Both the position numbers and the translations under genes were made by a program. Positions 35,699 through 46,266 of a DNA stretch of 64,000 nucleotides are shown in pieces; position 1 is the stretch's first letter; each line of letters opens with the position of its first letter. Location: contig NZ_VTVA01000011.1 in assembly GCF_008638345.1 (NCBI RefSeq), positions 1 to 64,000 of the forward strand, in the 5' to 3' direction. This DNA is from Pseudomonas saliphila (GTDB lineage Bacteria > Pseudomonadota > Gammaproteobacteria > Pseudomonadales > Pseudomonadaceae). The notes below the pieces were generated by a model. It saw only the letters and a program-made list of their open reading frames with translations. It had not been told where the DNA came from and made no database searches.

Positions 35699-36944
35699 TG
35701 CTCACCCGGTTGAGTTGTCGAGGCGACGTTGTTTCGGTTGCTTGCACCTTGGAGTAATAGAGGAAACAGGCTGTTGTAATACCCAGCATGTCTCCCCCGT
35801 ACATGATCGCGTTGGACATCACCATGTTGATGATGCTGAAAATGAAGCTCAGCTGGAAGGCTGCCAGCAGGTCGCCCTTGTGCTTGCAGCGCCGCATGAT
35901 GGTCAGATACATGCCGTAGAAAATGATGGCGATAAAGGGAGTCAGGAAGCCAAAGCGATGGTATACGCCGACAATACCAACATCCGATAAGTAGAAGTGC
36001 GGGTTGTACAGCGCGTGGAAGCCTTCGTTCCACTGCAGCGACAACGCGCCCTTGCCTATATAGTTGTTCTCCCTGATGGCCTGCATGATCGTGGCAATGG
36101 TGTTGTCCCGTACCCCTGGTCCGGTGGTGGCTTCTTCGAACAACATATTGAAGCGCACGATCTGCTCTGCCCAGAACTCCGGAATCAGGAAGAATGAGGC
36201 GACCAGAATCAGGCCCGCCATCGCCCCGACCTTGATCATCGAGTCGACACGGTTGCGGAAGATCCACAGCGCCGCCAGGGCCCATATAAGCATGGTGCCG
36301 CGGGTCTGGATGACCAGCCAGAGGTAGGCCGCGAAGTACAGGACCAAGGCCAGCTTGCCGATCGACAGCTTTTCCTTGAGCTGATACAGCAGCATGAATA
36401 CCGCAATCGTGACGTAACCCGAGCCTATGCGATAACGGTTCGGTCGCAGAGGGTTGTTACCCCAGTCGACCTCGTCCTTGGCGAAGGAAACCGACGCGTT
36501 GTCGGGGATGATGCTGAGGTAGTACATGAAGCCGATGACGGTCGCGAATACCGCCGAATACAGGAAGTACTTCTCGAGATGCTTTTGAGTTGGTGCCGTT
36601 TTGATCAACAGTAACAACGCAACAAAGAAACTCAGCCACATGAAGCTCCGGCGCTCTTCGAGCAAGCCGTAGACCAGCGGTTGGCCATAGTTGAGGTTGG
36701 CGAGGACCGCCGACGAGACGGGCAGCAGCAGTCCGAGAAAGATGATCCATAGGGCTGTTTTTGATTGATAAACCCGTCGCCAGGTAACAAACAGAGCGCC
36801 CGCTACAGCAATCACGCCCAGCAGATACAGTTCACGGAGAAAGGGGATGCCCGCCTTCTTATCGTCGGTCAGGAAGAAGACTTCCGAATTCAACAGAATA
36901 AGAATAAAAAGCAGGTTCCTGTACGCAAGCAATTGCTTGAACAA
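35661..36944 (-). CDS. Wzy-type polysaccharide polymerase candidate
   Basis: 427 residues, integral membrane protein with about 10-11 hydrophobic segments and a larger external loop between about residues 265 and 320 (FNMLFEEATTGPGVRDN, LQWNEGFHALYNPHFYLSD). The NPHFYLSDVGIVGVYHRFG segment resembles the HNxxL-type motif of Wzy/EpsG polymerases. Membrane polymerases are poorly conserved in sequence, so the call depends on topology plus its location among wzx, glycosyltransferase and wzc genes. It is the only polymerase candidate inside the operon. Confidence 0.72.
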   Translation of the reverse strand: MFKQLLAYRNLLFILILLNSEVFFLTDDKKAGIPFLRELYLLGVIAVAGALFVTWRRVYQSKTALWIIFLGLLLPVSSAVLANLNYGQPLVYGLLEERRSFMWLSFFVALLLLIKTAPTQKHLEKYFLYSAVFATVIGFMYYLSIIPDNASVSFAKDEVDWGNNPLRPNRYRIGSGYVTIAVFMLLYQLKEKLSIGKLALVLYFAAYLWLVIQTRGTMLIWALAALWIFRNRVDSMIKVGAMAGLILVASFFLIPEFWAEQIVRFNMLFEEATTGPGVRDNTIATIMQAIRENNYIGKGALSLQWNEGFHALYNPHFYLSDVGIVGVYHRFGFLTPFIAIIFYGMYLTIMRRCKHKGDLLAAFQLSFIFSIINMVMSNAIMYGGDMLGITTACFLYYSKVQATETTSPRQLNRVSNGPLQYRNYKLE

Positions 36945-37071
36945 TGGCGATTTCCCTTTCTGTGTTGAGACTAGTCACGGCTGCGAGGTAATGGACGACC
37001 ATTCGGCAACAGAATTTGGCCCTAAAGCTGACAAATAGTTCCCGCCATACGTCGGCCGGGGTTGTTCAGAG

Positions 37072-37524
37072 TCAGGCGACGTAGGCCTTGGTATGCAGAT
37101 GGACGTCCTGCGAGGCTAGCATCTCCGGCTCAGGCCACCATCGATAGGCGTCATGCTGGATCGATGGTGGTTGCAAATCGCAATCGGGCGGCAGCTTCAA
37201 TTCGTAGGCTACCACCACGTAATGGGTGTCTGGAGTGGCACCAAACACACTATCGCGATAAAAATGTTCGAAGATGCCAAGTAGGGTGGCACTCTCACGG
37301 GAGAATGCCTGACCCAATTCGACCTTCGTCAGCCGCTGGAAAGCGGCGTCGAGCTTTTCATTTTTATAGATCCGGCCTCCTGGCACAAACCATGACCCCT
37401 GGGCGGGGCGGTTTAACCGCTGGCCCAGGAGGATCTCGCCTTGAGGGTTACGCACAACCAGGTCAATCGAAACCAGCGGGGTGCCGACCACGACGGTGCG
37501 GAAGGCGTCTGCTTCGAGGAACAT
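37072..37524 (-). CDS. gmm: GDP-mannose mannosyl hydrolase (Nudix)
   Basis: 150 residues from the ATG at 37524, one base past the fcl stop; longer open frame to 37677 lies inside fcl. It hydrolyses GDP-mannose or GDP-glucose and may balance the GDP-sugar pool during fucose synthesis. The modified Nudix box, GGRIYKNEKLDAAFQRLT, lacks the usual REUxEE glutamates, as is characteristic of Gmm. VVGTPLVSIDLVVRN and WFVPGGR match the family. It is placed after gmd-fcl exactly as in colanic acid loci. Confidence 0.9.
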   Translation of the reverse strand: MFLEADAFRTVVVGTPLVSIDLVVRNPQGEILLGQRLNRPAQGSWFVPGGRIYKNEKLDAAFQRLTKVELGQAFSRESATLLGIFEHFYRDSVFGATPDTHYVVVAYELKLPPDCDLQPPSIQHDAYRWWPEPEMLASQDVHLHTKAYVA

Positions 37525-37525
37525 A

Positions 37526-38500
37526 TCAGCCGCGCGCCTCGTCCATGTGCTCGACAAACCAGCTATAGGCATCACGCAGACCGTCTTCCAGACCAATCTG
37601 CGCGGACCAGCCAAGTGCTGCCAGGCGCGATACATCCATGAGTTTGCGTGGCGTGCCGTCGGGCTTGCTGGCATCAAAGCTCAAACGGCCCTTGAAGCCG
37701 GACACCTGACTGATGGTTTCCGCCAGCTCGCGGATGGTGCAATCCTGACCGGTGCCCACGTTGATATGCGAGAGCATGGGTTGAGTATGCTGCTGATAGG
37801 TGCTGCTATCCAGGTTCATGACATGCACACTGGCGGCGGCCATATCGTCCACATGCAGAAACTCGCGCATCGGCTTGCCGCTGCCCCAGACCACCACTTC
37901 CTCATCACCACGCTGGGTCGCTTCATGGAAGCGGCGCAGCAGGGCAGGGATGACGTGGCTGTTTTCCGGATGATAGTTGTCATGCGGGCCATAGAGGTTG
38001 GTCGGCATCACGCTGCGGTAGTCACGACCGTACTGGCGGTTGTAGCTTTCGCAAAGTTTGATGCCGGCAATCTTGGCAATGGCGTAGGGCTCGTTGGTCG
38101 GTTCCAGCACACCGGTCAGCAAGGCTTCTTCGCGCATCGGCTGGTCTGCATTCTTCGGATAGATGCACGACGAGCCGAGGAACAATAGCCGCTGAACATC
38201 ATTGGCATGCGCTGCCTGAATGATGTTGGCTTCGATCATCAGATTCTCAAAGATGAACTCCGCCGGATAGCTGTTGTTGGCGTGAATGCCGCCGACCTTG
38301 GCGGCAGCCAGGTAGACCTGGTCGATGCGTTCTTCAGCGAAGAACGCATTCACCGCTGCCTGGCTGAGCAAGTCGAGCTCGTGCCGGCTGCGGGTGATGA
38401 TGTTGCGGTAGCCAAGGGCCTCCAGCCGGCGCACGATGGCTGAGCCGACCATGCCCCGGTGTCCCGCCACGAAGATTCGCTGGTCGAGATCCTGTTGCAT
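37526..38500 (-). CDS. fcl: GDP-L-fucose synthase
   Basis: Converts GDP-4-keto-6-deoxymannose into GDP-L-fucose (epimerase/reductase). 324 residues from the ATG at 38500. Rossmann motif [12 protein letters not shown], catalytic YAIAKIAG (YxxxK), substrate segment [20 protein letters not shown], and [14 protein letters not shown]. It lies 2 nt after gmd and 1 nt before gmm. Confidence 0.96.
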   Translation of the reverse strand: MQQDLDQRIFVAGHRGMVGSAIVRRLEALGYRNIITRSRHELDLLSQAAVNAFFAEERIDQVYLAAAKVGGIHANNSYPAEFIFENLMIEANIIQAAHANDVQRLLFLGSSCIYPKNADQPMREEALLTGVLEPTNEPYAIAKIAGIKLCESYNRQYGRDYRSVMPTNLYGPHDNYHPENSHVIPALLRRFHEATQRGDEEVVVWGSGKPMREFLHVDDMAAASVHVMNLDSSTYQQHTQPMLSHINVGTGQDCTIRELAETISQVSGFKGRLSFDASKPDGTPRKLMDVSRLAALGWSAQIGLEDGLRDAYSWFVEHMDEARG

Positions 38501-38502
38501 AC

Positions 38503-39627
38503 TCAACCCTCCACGGTAACCGGAATGTCGTGGCCGTGTTCTTTGAGCAGGGCGTGACGCTTGGCAACCTTGAGATCCTCGCGGACCATCTCGGCGCACA
38601 TTTCCTGAACCGTTATTTCAGGCGTCCAGCCTAGCTTGGTCTTGGCCTTGGTCGGATCACCCAGCAGGGTTTCCACTTCGGCCGGCCGGAAATAACGCGG
38701 ATCGACTCGCATCAGCACATCCCCTACCTTGACGCCTGGGGCCAGATCGCCTTCGACGCTTTCGACGATGGCTTGCTCATCAACACCGGTGCCCTCGAAA
38801 CGCAGGGTGATGCCCAGCTCGGCGGCCGACCAGCTGATGAATTCGCGCACTGAATACTGCACGCCGGTGGCGATCACGAAATCCTCAGGCTGGTCCTGTT
38901 GCAGCATCATCCACTGCATACGCACGTAGTCCTTGGCGTGTCCCCAGTCCCGTAGCGAATCGATGTTACCCATGTACAGGCAGCTTTCCAGGCCCTGGGC
39001 GATGTTGGCCATACCGCGGGTAATCTTGCGCGTCACGAAGGTTTCACCGCGACGGGGCGATTCGTGGTTGAACAGGATGCCGTTGCAGGCATACATGCCA
39101 TAGGCTTCGCGGTAGTTCACAGTGATCCAGTAGGCATACAGCTTGGCCACCGCGTAGGGCGAGCGCGGGTAGAAGGGGGTGGTTTCCTTCTGCGGTGTTT
39201 CCTGCACCAGACCGTACAGCTCGGAGGTGGACGCCTGATAGAAACGGGTCTTCTTCTCCAGACCCAGCAGACGGATCGCCTCAAGAATACGCAGGGTACC
39301 CATGGCGTCAACATCAGCGGTGTATTCCGGTGCTTCAAAGCTCACGGCTACGTGGGACTGTGCGCCCAGGTTATAGACCTCATCGGGCTGCACTTCCTGC
39401 AGGATGCGGGTCAGGTTGGACGAATCAGACAGGTCGCCATAGTGCAGCACGAAGTTCTTGTTCTCGACATGCGGGTCCTGATAGATGTGATCGACGCGCT
39501 GGGTATTGAACAGCGAAGCCCGGCGCTTGATGCCGTGCACTTCATAACCCTTCTCGAGCAGGAACTCTGCGAGGTAAGAACCATCCTGCCCGGTGATACC
39601 TGTGATCAAAGCCTTTTTGCGTTCCAT
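38503..39627 (-). CDS. gmd: GDP-mannose 4,6-dehydratase
   Basis: First enzyme of GDP-fucose synthesis. 374 residues. NADP-binding [14 protein letters not shown], substrate-binding [17 protein letters not shown], catalytic [15 protein letters not shown] (YxxxK) and [16 protein letters not shown]. All key residues are present. With manC, fcl and gmm it forms a complete GDP-L-fucose route. Confidence 0.97.
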   Translation of the reverse strand: MERKKALITGITGQDGSYLAEFLLEKGYEVHGIKRRASLFNTQRVDHIYQDPHVENKNFVLHYGDLSDSSNLTRILQEVQPDEVYNLGAQSHVAVSFEAPEYTADVDAMGTLRILEAIRLLGLEKKTRFYQASTSELYGLVQETPQKETTPFYPRSPYAVAKLYAYWITVNYREAYGMYACNGILFNHESPRRGETFVTRKITRGMANIAQGLESCLYMGNIDSLRDWGHAKDYVRMQWMMLQQDQPEDFVIATGVQYSVREFISWSAAELGITLRFEGTGVDEQAIVESVEGDLAPGVKVGDVLMRVDPRYFRPAEVETLLGDPTKAKTKLGWTPEITVQEMCAEMVREDLKVAKRHALLKEHGHDIPVTVEG

Positions 39628-39686
39628 TTTCTTAATACTCCGGTCGTAATTGCAATGAGTTGAATTCGTTTGAATCTGGTCGTCGT

Positions 39687-40847
39687 CTATCGTGATCTGG
39701 CGCTGCGAAGCAGAATTTGAACGCGCTCGCGGAAGCCGAAAAGAATGACCTGTACCGATGGGAACTTGTAAAAAAAGCGGTACATGTCGTATTCGGTTTT
39801 CGGCGTAGTCAGGCTGGCGCCATTCAGTTCGGCAGAATCGATCAGGGCAATGCCGTCGCCCTCTATGTCATGCATGACGCTGAGCTCCATGGGCTTCATA
39901 GATAAGCTGAAGTTGAACAATCCCTTCTGACTGGTGCGGGTCAGTTGCAGCCCGCTGCGGCAATCCTTGCAACCGTAGAGGTTTACGGTGAAGTCGTAGG
40001 CGGCAAGCCTTTCATTCTGCTTCTTGACGCTGGCGGGGAGCAGTTCGCTGAACGCGTCGTACATAGCCAGGCTGCCTTCCCGAGGCGCGAACTGGTAGTC
40101 GATACTCTGCTGCTGGATGGCAACCTGAAAGCGTGAAGAAGCGATGTTGAAATGTTGGCCCGGGTCGCCAAAATTAGTGGTAAGCGACCGATAGGGGTAC
40201 ACGAAGAACTTGTTGCGCGAAATGATATAAGCGTTGTACAGCTTGAGCCACGACGATTCCGGCCAGCTGCGGATGTCCGCGGGAATATTGTCGATGTGCG
40301 CGATATCCGTGCCGTTCTTTTCCATCCATGTGCGAAACCCGGTCCATTGATTCCGCGACCAGGCCTGCCCCCAGGAGGCCGCCAACTGCATGAAATAGAC
40401 ATCGGCATTGCCGTTGTCGATGGGGGTGAACGGAAGATTTGCCGTCTGGTTAAACTGCAGGCTATACAGGCTTATGCCGGCAATTTCCGGATCGTTGGCA
40501 TAAAAGCCAAGGGCGGCCGTGGTGTATTGATAGAAGTAGGGCGACGCAAAGAGGTCGTCCTCGAGAATGATGACGTCCCCATACTCTTCGGTCAGATCGC
40601 CACAGCTAAGCACGTGCTCTCGCAGCCCAAGACGGGTCTTGTGCGCGATGATGCGCTTTTCGCCAAACGGCCAGTCGAACTCCTCTGCGACCTCGCGCGG
40701 TTCATCCATGCCGGAGTTATCCAGGCTGATGACCAGCCGCACGTTACCAGGCGGATAATGTGCCTTGCGCAGCGAGCCCAGCAAGCGGCTCAGACTCTTC
40801 GGTCGGTTGTACCCGATGACAATAATGGTAGGTAAATTCAGGGGCAT
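39687..40847 (-). CDS. GT-A fold glycosyltransferase
   Basis: 386 residues from the ATG at 40847 (a TTG at 40859 in frame is an alternative; neither has a strong ribosome site). The N-terminal 230 residues are [29 protein letters not shown], and the metal-binding [14 protein letters not shown], similar to GT2/GT13-like enzymes. A central [10 protein letters not shown] and a distinctive C-terminal domain of about 120 residues, with YGCKDCRSG, follow. Probably one of the transferases assembling the repeat unit. Sugar specificity cannot be given. Confidence 0.78.
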   Translation of the reverse strand: MPLNLPTIIVIGYNRPKSLSRLLGSLRKAHYPPGNVRLVISLDNSGMDEPREVAEEFDWPFGEKRIIAHKTRLGLREHVLSCGDLTEEYGDVIILEDDLFASPYFYQYTTAALGFYANDPEIAGISLYSLQFNQTANLPFTPIDNGNADVYFMQLAASWGQAWSRNQWTGFRTWMEKNGTDIAHIDNIPADIRSWPESSWLKLYNAYIISRNKFFVYPYRSLTTNFGDPGQHFNIASSRFQVAIQQQSIDYQFAPREGSLAMYDAFSELLPASVKKQNERLAAYDFTVNLYGCKDCRSGLQLTRTSQKGLFNFSLSMKPMELSVMHDIEGDGIALIDSAELNGASLTTPKTEYDMYRFFYKFPSVQVILFGFRERVQILLRSARSR

Positions 40848-40901
40848 AACGTCTCGCAACCAGAGTTGAGGAAAATTGATAAAGGTGCACCGGTCAGGTA
40901 A

Positions 40902-42287
40902 TCAGGCACTACGGTACCCCCGGGCAAACCTTCTGCGCGATTCAACAGCTGTCAGCACAACCAGACACAAATAAATGGCGACACTGGCGATGGTGAAAGC
41001 GATCACCGTGCTCAGTGAATCCTCTAGTAGCGCCGCACCGATGAACAACGCGGATATACGCAGGGTGGTGCTGACGATTTCAAATACCAGTGACAATCTC
41101 TGCATAGAAAGAGCAGGGAAGGCTACGGTGCAGGGGCGGCTGACAAAAATGGCGTATTCGGCCAGTGCCAACCAGCTGGCGAATTCGCCCGCTGAGGCCC
41201 ACTCTGAGCCGAATACCAAGGCAAACATCCAGGGCCCGAAGAAGAACACCGCGCCAAAGGGCACAAGACCCACAATCGCCAGCCCGGCAACTGCCTTCAT
41301 CAACATCGCGGTGATGGGTTCCTGGCGGTGGATGGCCTGAGTGATTTTCGGGTAATACACGTCCGCGACCGATTTGCCGATCAGATGTGTCGGCATGCTC
41401 AACGCTTGTTTGCAAAGCGTGAAGTAACCGGCGGCAGCCGGCCCGAAATAGGCGGCGAGCACGAGTGTCGGAAGGTTCTGCGATACGGTGTTGATAAACA
41501 TCTGTGGTGCGCGGAACAGCGGAAAGTCACTGTAGCGCTTGGCAACCTCAAGGGTGTCGCCTTTCACGTGCTGCTCGCGAGGCGAATCATCGACCGTGCT
41601 GGCGCCGCCGCTCCTGCGAATGCCAAACAGCAGCATCAGGGCATGCAATAGCGGACCGAGCGCGGTGGTAATGACCAGCACCGCGGCGGAGGCGTGAATC
41701 CAGCCCGCCGCGCTGCGGATCAGGTTATGTAGTAGGGAATGCGTTATGGCCACCTTGGCCGTGACCCGGAACAGCTGATGGCGGATCAGCCATTGCTGTG
41801 CAATTTCCAGGGCTGCGCCAAAGAACATCGTCAGCGGCAACAGCATCAGGAAAGGCGTGATTTCGTCGACGCCCATCTTCTGCACCAGTGGCGCGCCGAA
41901 GAAGTACAGCAACAGTGCCGAGAGCCCGGCCATGCCGACGGCAATCATCAGGGACAGCCTGACCACCGCCCCGGCATCTGCGTTGCGTTTGGGCAACACA
42001 ATGGCCATCGGATAAGACAGGGCGGCAGCAGGGACGATCATCATGACCACACCCATGAACACCCCGAGAACGCCGTAACTTTCCGGGCCGTACAGCCGGG
42101 TAATAACCGGCATGAACAGCATGGTCAGCACCTGCGCGCCGGCGGTACCCGAGACGACGGTGAGGATGTTGCGAAGCAGTTTGCTACGCATCTGCTGGCG
42201 CAGCCGCTCGCTAAACCTAGACCATCGGGATCCGGGTTGTCCGTTTGCGTTGATGTCGACCTCCACTGTCGGCGCGCTGTTAGGCAT
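40902..42287 (-). CDS. wzx: Wzx-type repeat-unit flippase
   Basis: 461 residues with about twelve predicted membrane helices after a basic N-terminal stretch of ~35 residues. Matches the polysaccharide-export MATE/MVF superfamily: LLRNILTVVSGTAGAQVLTMLF, LYGPESYGVLGVF, and FGPAAAGYFTLCKQALSMPTHLIG. It should flip the undecaprenyl-linked repeat unit to the periplasm. Its start overlaps the end of ugd by 8 bp. Confidence 0.88.
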   Translation of the reverse strand: MPNSAPTVEVDINANGQPGSRWSRFSERLRQQMRSKLLRNILTVVSGTAGAQVLTMLFMPVITRLYGPESYGVLGVFMGVVMMIVPAAALSYPMAIVLPKRNADAGAVVRLSLMIAVGMAGLSALLLYFFGAPLVQKMGVDEITPFLMLLPLTMFFGAALEIAQQWLIRHQLFRVTAKVAITHSLLHNLIRSAAGWIHASAAVLVITTALGPLLHALMLLFGIRRSGGASTVDDSPREQHVKGDTLEVAKRYSDFPLFRAPQMFINTVSQNLPTLVLAAYFGPAAAGYFTLCKQALSMPTHLIGKSVADVYYPKITQAIHRQEPITAMLMKAVAGLAIVGLVPFGAVFFFGPWMFALVFGSEWASAGEFASWLALAEYAIFVSRPCTVAFPALSMQRLSLVFEIVSTTLRISALFIGAALLEDSLSTVIAFTIASVAIYLCLVVLTAVESRRRFARGYRSA

Positions 42288-43626
42288 TGATACTCATGCG
42301 GCCGATGCCGTAATAATCAAACCCGGCACGCTTGATCTGAGTCAGGTCGTACTGGTTGCGGCCATCAATGATCAGAGGCTGCTTCAGCAGCTTCTTCAGG
42401 GCTTTGAGGTCTGGGCGACGGTAGGGTTTCCACTCTGTAACCAGGATCAGCGCGTCGGCATCGATTGCGGCTTCGTACTGACCTTCAACGATCTCCAGCT
42501 TGCCGTCGGCGAACCACTCTTCAGGGAACTCGCGCCGAGCGGTTTCATGCGCCACAGGGTCACAGGCTTTGACCGTCGCGCCGGCATTAATCAGGCTGTT
42601 GATCAGCACCACGCTTGGCGCTTCGCGCATATCATCAGTGCCTGGCTTGAACGCCAGACCCCAGACTGCAAAGCTCTTGCCGGCCAGATCGCCGTTGAAA
42701 TGCCCGTTGACCTTGCTGAATAGTGACTGTTTCTGCAGGTCGTTCCTCGCTTCCACAGCCTGGAGCAGCTTGGGCTCGAAATCGTTCTTATGGGCCATAC
42801 TGATCAGTGCTTTGACGTCTTTCGGAAAGCAGGAGCCGCCATAGCCGCAGCCGGCGTAGATGAAGTGGTAGCCGATCCGCTGATCCGAGCCGATGCCCAG
42901 GCGAACATTTTCCACATCCACATCAAGCCGCTCACACAGGCTGGCGATCTCGTTCATGAAGGAGATCTTGGTGGCGAGCATGGCATTGGCTGCGTATTTG
43001 GTCATCTCTGCGTCACGCACACCCATGAACATCATCCGCGGGTGGTTGCGGATGAAGGGCGCGTAAAGCTCGTTCATGATCGTGCGGGCCCGCTCGCTGT
43101 CGGTACCGATAACGATGCGGTCGGGATGCATGAAATCATCGACGGCAGCGCCTTCCTTGAGAAACTCCGGGTTCGACACGACGTCGAATTCGATATCCAG
43201 GCCGCGTTTCTCGAGCTGTTCGGCTACAGTAGCGCGAACCATATCGGCGGTGCCGACTGGGACTGTGGACTTGTTGATGATGACGGACGGGCGGGTGATC
43301 AGGCTGCCGATCTCCCGTGCTACGTCGACGACATACTGAAGGTCCGCGGAGCCGTCTTCGCCGGGCGGCGTGCCAACGGCGATAAAGAACACCTCGGAGT
43401 CGTCGATGGTGTCCTTGAGCGACGTCGTAAAGCGCAAGCGGTCTGCTGAAAAGTTGTCAGTGACGATATCTTCCAGACCGGGCTCGTAGATCGGCAAGAT
43501 GCCCTTCTTCAAGTTATCAATCTTGTTCGGGTCGATATCGACGCAGTAAACGGTGTTGCCCATCTCTGCAATACAAGCGCCCGTTACGAGTCCTACATAG
43601 CCGGTTCCAACAACAGTAATATTCAT
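42280..43626 (-). CDS. ugd: UDP-glucose 6-dehydrogenase
   Basis: Oxidises UDP-glucose to UDP-glucuronate, supplying an acidic sugar for the polymer. 448 residues with AAGGAAG before the ATG. NAD-binding VVGTGYVGLVTGAC, catalytic Cys in YGGSCFPKD, and GLAFKPGTDDMREAPS. Full-length, with all key residues. Confidence 0.96.
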   Translation of the reverse strand: MNITVVGTGYVGLVTGACIAEMGNTVYCVDIDPNKIDNLKKGILPIYEPGLEDIVTDNFSADRLRFTTSLKDTIDDSEVFFIAVGTPPGEDGSADLQYVVDVAREIGSLITRPSVIINKSTVPVGTADMVRATVAEQLEKRGLDIEFDVVSNPEFLKEGAAVDDFMHPDRIVIGTDSERARTIMNELYAPFIRNHPRMMFMGVRDAEMTKYAANAMLATKISFMNEIASLCERLDVDVENVRLGIGSDQRIGYHFIYAGCGYGGSCFPKDVKALISMAHKNDFEPKLLQAVEARNDLQKQSLFSKVNGHFNGDLAGKSFAVWGLAFKPGTDDMREAPSVVLINSLINAGATVKACDPVAHETARREFPEEWFADGKLEIVEGQYEAAIDADALILVTEWKPYRRPDLKALKKLLKQPLIIDGRNQYDLTQIKRAGFDYYGIGRMSINA

Positions 43627-43734
43627 GGCGCTTCCTTAAAATTGAACGAAATCTACTTGCACACCCCGGCGGTGGCCGGGGCTGCGTTTCATGTCTGGGG
43701 GTGTCTTTCTATCAACCCGAGTAGCGGTAGCCGG

Positions 43735-45129
43735 TCAGTACACGTCCCGCGAGAACAGCGTAAAGGGCGTGCGGAACAGGATCTTGATATCCAGCCACAG
43801 TGACCAATTGTTGATATATGCCAGGTCCTGTTCAACGCGTTGCTGCATCTTCTCGATGGTCTCCGTCTCGCCGCGATGTCCGGTGACCTGGGCCAGCCCG
43901 GTAATGCCCGGCTTGATGCGGTGACGTGCCATATAGGCAAGGATCTTGTCGCTGTAATAATCGTTGTGCGTCACAGCGTGCGGACGAGGGCCGACCAACG
44001 ACATTTCGCCGCGTAACACATTGAATAGTTGCGGAAGTTCATCGATTGAGGTGCTGCGCAAGATCTTGCCCACCGGCGTAACGCGCGGATCGTCGCGGGT
44101 AGCCTGTTTGACGATGGTGTCATCGTCATGCATCCGCATGGACCGGAATTTCATCACATGGATGATCTCGCCATTCCAGCCATGGCGAGGCTGGCGGAAC
44201 AGTACCGGGCCGGGCGAGGACATCTTGACGGCGATAGCTGCGCCGATCAGCAGCGGGCTGAGTGCAACTATTGCCAGCAGCGCAACACCTCTATCGAGCA
44301 ATTCCTTACTGAACACAGAAGCAGGATGAGAGCTGAGCGGCGTCTCATTCAAATAGATGGCAGGTAGTTGCTCTATCTGCGAAATCGACTGATTCAGGAG
44401 CGGCATCCGACCGAAATCAGGAATCCAGACCACGTCGACACTGAGATCGAGCAGGGTGATGTACAGTTTCTCGATATAGGCGACCTCATCGAGGCTCAGT
44501 GCGATGTAAACGCGACGGATACCGTACTGTTCGACCAGTTCGCGAACCTTGGACAGATCGCCAAGGACCGGGAAACGCGGGTCCAGGGTCTCGGTATCAG
44601 GCTTCGATGTGATCAACCCGACCAGCGGAACGCGATTGGAGCCGTGCAACCGCTTCGCCAGCTCATAGGCGGCAGGACCGGAACCGATAATAACGGAGGT
44701 TCTGCCAAGCCGGAGCTTGCTGGAGTGGCTGTTCCCAAAGTAGCGCAGGGGAATATAGGCCGCTGCCTGGATCAGGTAGCCGAGTACCGCCCACTGCAAC
44801 AGGATCTCGGAAGAAAACAGATGCATGCTCTGACTGGCATAGGTAATCGCCATCAAGCCCGCCAGCAAGGTCGCCCACCCACCCATCAGATGCACCAGGC
44901 CGGACAGGTAGCTATGCCGTTTGTGGTAGACATGAAGCAACATATACGCAGGCACGGACCCGAAAACGGTGATGACGATCAGCAGTCGGTACTGAGTGGA
45001 AACCACGCCCAGATGCTGGTAAACCAGATAGCAAAGTAGTCCGCTGACCAGAAAGATAGCGCACAGCCATTGGCCCCAGAAGGTAAGCCCCCGACGATTC
45101 ACGGCGGGGTTGGTGCGTTTGGCGATCAT
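43735..45129 (-). CDS. wcaJ: Undecaprenyl-phosphate glucose phosphotransferase (WcaJ-type)
   Basis: Initiating enzyme that moves a hexose-1-phosphate (usually glucose) to undecaprenyl phosphate. 464 residues. Five hydrophobic helices up to about residue 285, with a CoA/NAD-binding-like Rossmann domain in the middle (SVIIGSGPAAYELAKRLHG). The C-terminal catalytic PHPT domain contains VMKFRSMRMHDDD, STSIDELPQLFNVLRGEMS, GPRPHAV and PGITGLAQVTGHRGET. Its ATG overlaps the stop of the VpsP-like gene (ATGA at 45126-45129). Confidence 0.92.
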   Translation of the reverse strand: MIAKRTNPAVNRRGLTFWGQWLCAIFLVSGLLCYLVYQHLGVVSTQYRLLIVITVFGSVPAYMLLHVYHKRHSYLSGLVHLMGGWATLLAGLMAITYASQSMHLFSSEILLQWAVLGYLIQAAAYIPLRYFGNSHSSKLRLGRTSVIIGSGPAAYELAKRLHGSNRVPLVGLITSKPDTETLDPRFPVLGDLSKVRELVEQYGIRRVYIALSLDEVAYIEKLYITLLDLSVDVVWIPDFGRMPLLNQSISQIEQLPAIYLNETPLSSHPASVFSKELLDRGVALLAIVALSPLLIGAAIAVKMSSPGPVLFRQPRHGWNGEIIHVMKFRSMRMHDDDTIVKQATRDDPRVTPVGKILRSTSIDELPQLFNVLRGEMSLVGPRPHAVTHNDYYSDKILAYMARHRIKPGITGLAQVTGHRGETETIEKMQQRVEQDLAYINNWSLWLDIKILFRTPFTLFSRDVY

Positions 45130-45887
45130 TGTGAACCTTCCTCCTTACATATCTGCTGTTTAGCTTTGGTAGCCGAGCCGAGACTCCAGCACAGCGGGGT
45201 GGCGAGACCTGAAGTGCTGGCCAGGTTATACATCTGCAATGCTTCCCTTTTGCTGACCGCGGCTGAACGGCTCGCGGCCTGGAGTGTGATGGCACGCTGG
45301 TGCGTATTCAGATCGCTCCATGCCGAGAATCCCAGCGCCGCGAGATCACTGTCCAACTCAACGCGGCCCGCGCCCAGTTCGCTGGTGCGACGCAGGGCCA
45401 GATCAAATTCATCATCCAATTGCTGCAATCCCTGTTTTGCATACGCCAGCCTGAGCCATGACCACGGCCAGGCTGGACGTACCTCAACTGATTTACGGAA
45501 GGCTAGCAGCGCGTCTCGTTTCTGAGCCTCGATCCCGGAACCCTCGGGTGCGACCAGAGGCCCCCATAACAGGATCCTGCCCAAGCGATCCAGATACTCG
45601 CCATTGGCGATGGGAGCGCGCGCGACGGCACTTTCGGCTCGCTGTAAAGACATGTTCCAGTAGCCCTCGCTGGGCGGTTGGTCCGAGTTTTGCCAATAAC
45701 GCAAGGCCAACTCCGCATGCTCGCTGGCTACCCCTGCGTATAACATCGGAACCGAGAGCATCAGGCAGACGATGGAGGCCGGCAACGCAACGATAAAAGC
45801 CAGCTTCTGCGCGAACGGCGCCTGCTCGGAGACGCGGCGGGGGGGCGTGCTTTTTGTATATGGGCCGTTAACAGCGGATATGGTCAT
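45126..45887 (-). CDS. VpsP-like polysaccharide biosynthesis protein
   Basis: 253 residues. One membrane segment near the N-terminus (LAFIVALPASIVCLMLSVP, about 29-47), then a periplasmic helical, TPR-like region (ALLAFRKSVEVRPAWPWSWLRLAYAKQGL). It resembles VpsP of Vibrio exopolysaccharide clusters in length, topology and gene neighbourhood (beside the WcaJ-type transferase); this is recognition from memory, not an alignment. Two cysteines near the C-terminus (LCWS, QQICKEEG). The biochemical role is unknown. Confidence 0.6.
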   Translation of the reverse strand: MTISAVNGPYTKSTPPRRVSEQAPFAQKLAFIVALPASIVCLMLSVPMLYAGVASEHAELALRYWQNSDQPPSEGYWNMSLQRAESAVARAPIANGEYLDRLGRILLWGPLVAPEGSGIEAQKRDALLAFRKSVEVRPAWPWSWLRLAYAKQGLQQLDDEFDLALRRTSELGAGRVELDSDLAALGFSAWSDLNTHQRAITLQAASRSAAVSKREALQMYNLASTSGLATPLCWSLGSATKAKQQICKEEGSQ

Positions 45888-46266
45888 TTCCTAACATCCT
45901 TGCCTTTGTCCTTCGCCAAGTTGGCATCACACATCTGATCGTCCGCGATCAGTAATTTCCAGTATTCCGTAATGCGCTCATGCAGGATGAGCCGTGATGT
46001 ATCTACGACAAGCCATTGCACGTTGTGTTCCCTAAACAATCAGATGGACTTGGCAATTTTTGCTACCGGCCAGATAGACGGTAATCACGCAGCCGGATCT
46101 GCTTCCAGGCTAGTCTCTGGAGGCATAGCTCAGGTGGGCTCAAAGCAGCGTACGCAGGATAAAGTCGAGGTTGCCAGTGTCGTGCCGTGCCACCGTCAGG
46201 TGGACCGCACGAAGGCAAAGGAAATGAGAAGGCTCGTATGTTTACCTTGAATATTAACGGTAGAGC
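45888..46266 (-). other. 379-nt non-coding gap inside the polysaccharide gene train
   Basis: No gene is recognised on either strand. Elsewhere in the train genes overlap or are separated by 1-140 nt, so this gap stands out. It may house an internal promoter or transcript-processing site between the export genes (wza, wzc) and the sugar-assembly genes. No convincing -35/-10 or ops-like element was seen on the minus strand here. Confidence 0.4.
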
